From contig NZ_NIUB01000011.1 in NCBI RefSeq assembly GCF_002197815.1, positions 78,307 to 142,306 on the forward strand: a DNA stretch of 64,000 nucleotides. Reading direction: 5' to 3'. Within the stretch, counting starts at the first letter, position 1. Each line of letters opens with the position of its first letter. The translations under genes and the position numbers were made by a program. Source of the stretch: Pseudomonas oleovorans subsp. oleovorans (GTDB taxonomy: Bacteria; Pseudomonadota; Gammaproteobacteria; Pseudomonadales; Pseudomonadaceae). Below the pieces are notes generated by a model. That model did not search any database and was not told where the DNA came from. It saw only the letters and a program-made list of their open reading frames with translations. Below are positions 63,820 to 64,000 of this stretch, piece by piece.

Positions 63820-64000
63820 TGGACTCCTCCCTCCTACGGCGTCATTGCGCCAGACTGAAGGTTGTAAAACAAGCAATCCCGGAGGGGGAGCCCGCATGAA
63901 ACTTAAACGCATAGGCGTGGATTTGGCAAAGCAGGTTTTTCAAGTTCATGGTGTCGACAGCCATGAGCAGGTCAAATGCCGCAAGCAACTCAAACGGCAT
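63820..64000 (+). mobile_element. Left end of an IS110-family insertion sequence, cut by the window edge
   Basis: The transposase starts at 63896, with a short leader from about 63820 (TGGACTCCTCCCTCC). The sequence GCGTAGCCCAATGA (63804-63817) just left of it is one arm of a repeat also seen at 19664 and 44380, so the element seems to have entered a REP. The right end and any bridge RNA region are outside. Confidence 0.7.
63896..64000 (+). CDS. IS110-family transposase, N-terminal fragment
   Basis: Thirty-five codons in frame to the window edge, starting MKLKRIGVDLAKQVFQVHGVDS. The first catalytic Asp of the DEDD set is the D in GVDLAK, followed by the usual VFQVHGVD motif. CGGAGGGGGAG sits 6 bases ahead of the ATG. 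IS110-group transposases act with a Ser-containing C-terminal domain, not visible here. Confidence 0.88.
   Translation, partial: MKLKRIGVDLAKQVFQVHGVDSHEQVKCRKQLKRH

Overview
The window is 64 kb of high-GC chromosome from a Pseudomonas-type gammaproteobacterium. Gene content and order (gbcA/gbcB, glyA-soxBDAG-purU-fdhA, bioBFHCD, hut genes, creBCD, glcB) are those of pseudomonads, and the intergenic gaps are full of Pseudomonas-style REP palindromes. A lineage near P. mendocina/oleovorans is a guess; no rRNA, tRNA or CRISPR was seen.

Layout. (1) 0-16 kb: a partial SpoU-type RNA methyltransferase and rlmE, then the glycine betaine/sarcosine catabolic block. GbcAB demethylates betaine, the four-subunit sarcosine oxidase SoxBDAG makes glycine and C1-folate, GlyA makes serine, and PurU and FdhA dispose of the C1 units; ltaE lies beside gbcB. 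Most gaps between genes of the sox block carry a REP. (2) 16-29 kb: an acyltransferase, an HD-GYP protein and a strongly eroded stretch: a chemoreceptor tail, creB with a nonsense codon and a run-on, creC with two frameshifts, creD truncated against the remnant of a TonB receptor. Inside it sit an AT-rich orphan gene bracketed by GTTAGGC/GCCTAAC and an intact FAN1 nuclease plus XPD/DinG-like helicase pair. (3) 29-41 kb: a DUF4212/sodium symporter pair, TrhP, a DnaQ-like exonuclease with a cNMP/CBS/DUF294 protein, an LtaS-like membrane enzyme and malate synthase G. (4) 41-51 kb: GcvR-like ACT protein, RarD, SrkA, ModE, ComF, then bioBFHCD under a well-formed promoter overlapped by a BirA-type operator. 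(5) 51-57 kb: a mini flagellar-rod-like protein, an HEQAH protein, and two paralogous acyl-CoA dehydrogenases separated by a dead GGDEF gene. (6) 57-64 kb: hutD divergent from hutI-hutG-hutU-hutH with two HutC-type operators; HutG is the arginase-family formiminoglutamase, giving a four-step histidine pathway. The right edge cuts an IS110-family element that seems to have entered a REP.

No wholly new system is obvious. The items most worth checking are the coordinated decay of creBCD, the cassette-like orphan gene, the REP sequence built into the bioC reading frame, the FAN1-helicase pair, and the two-ended flagellar-rod mini protein.
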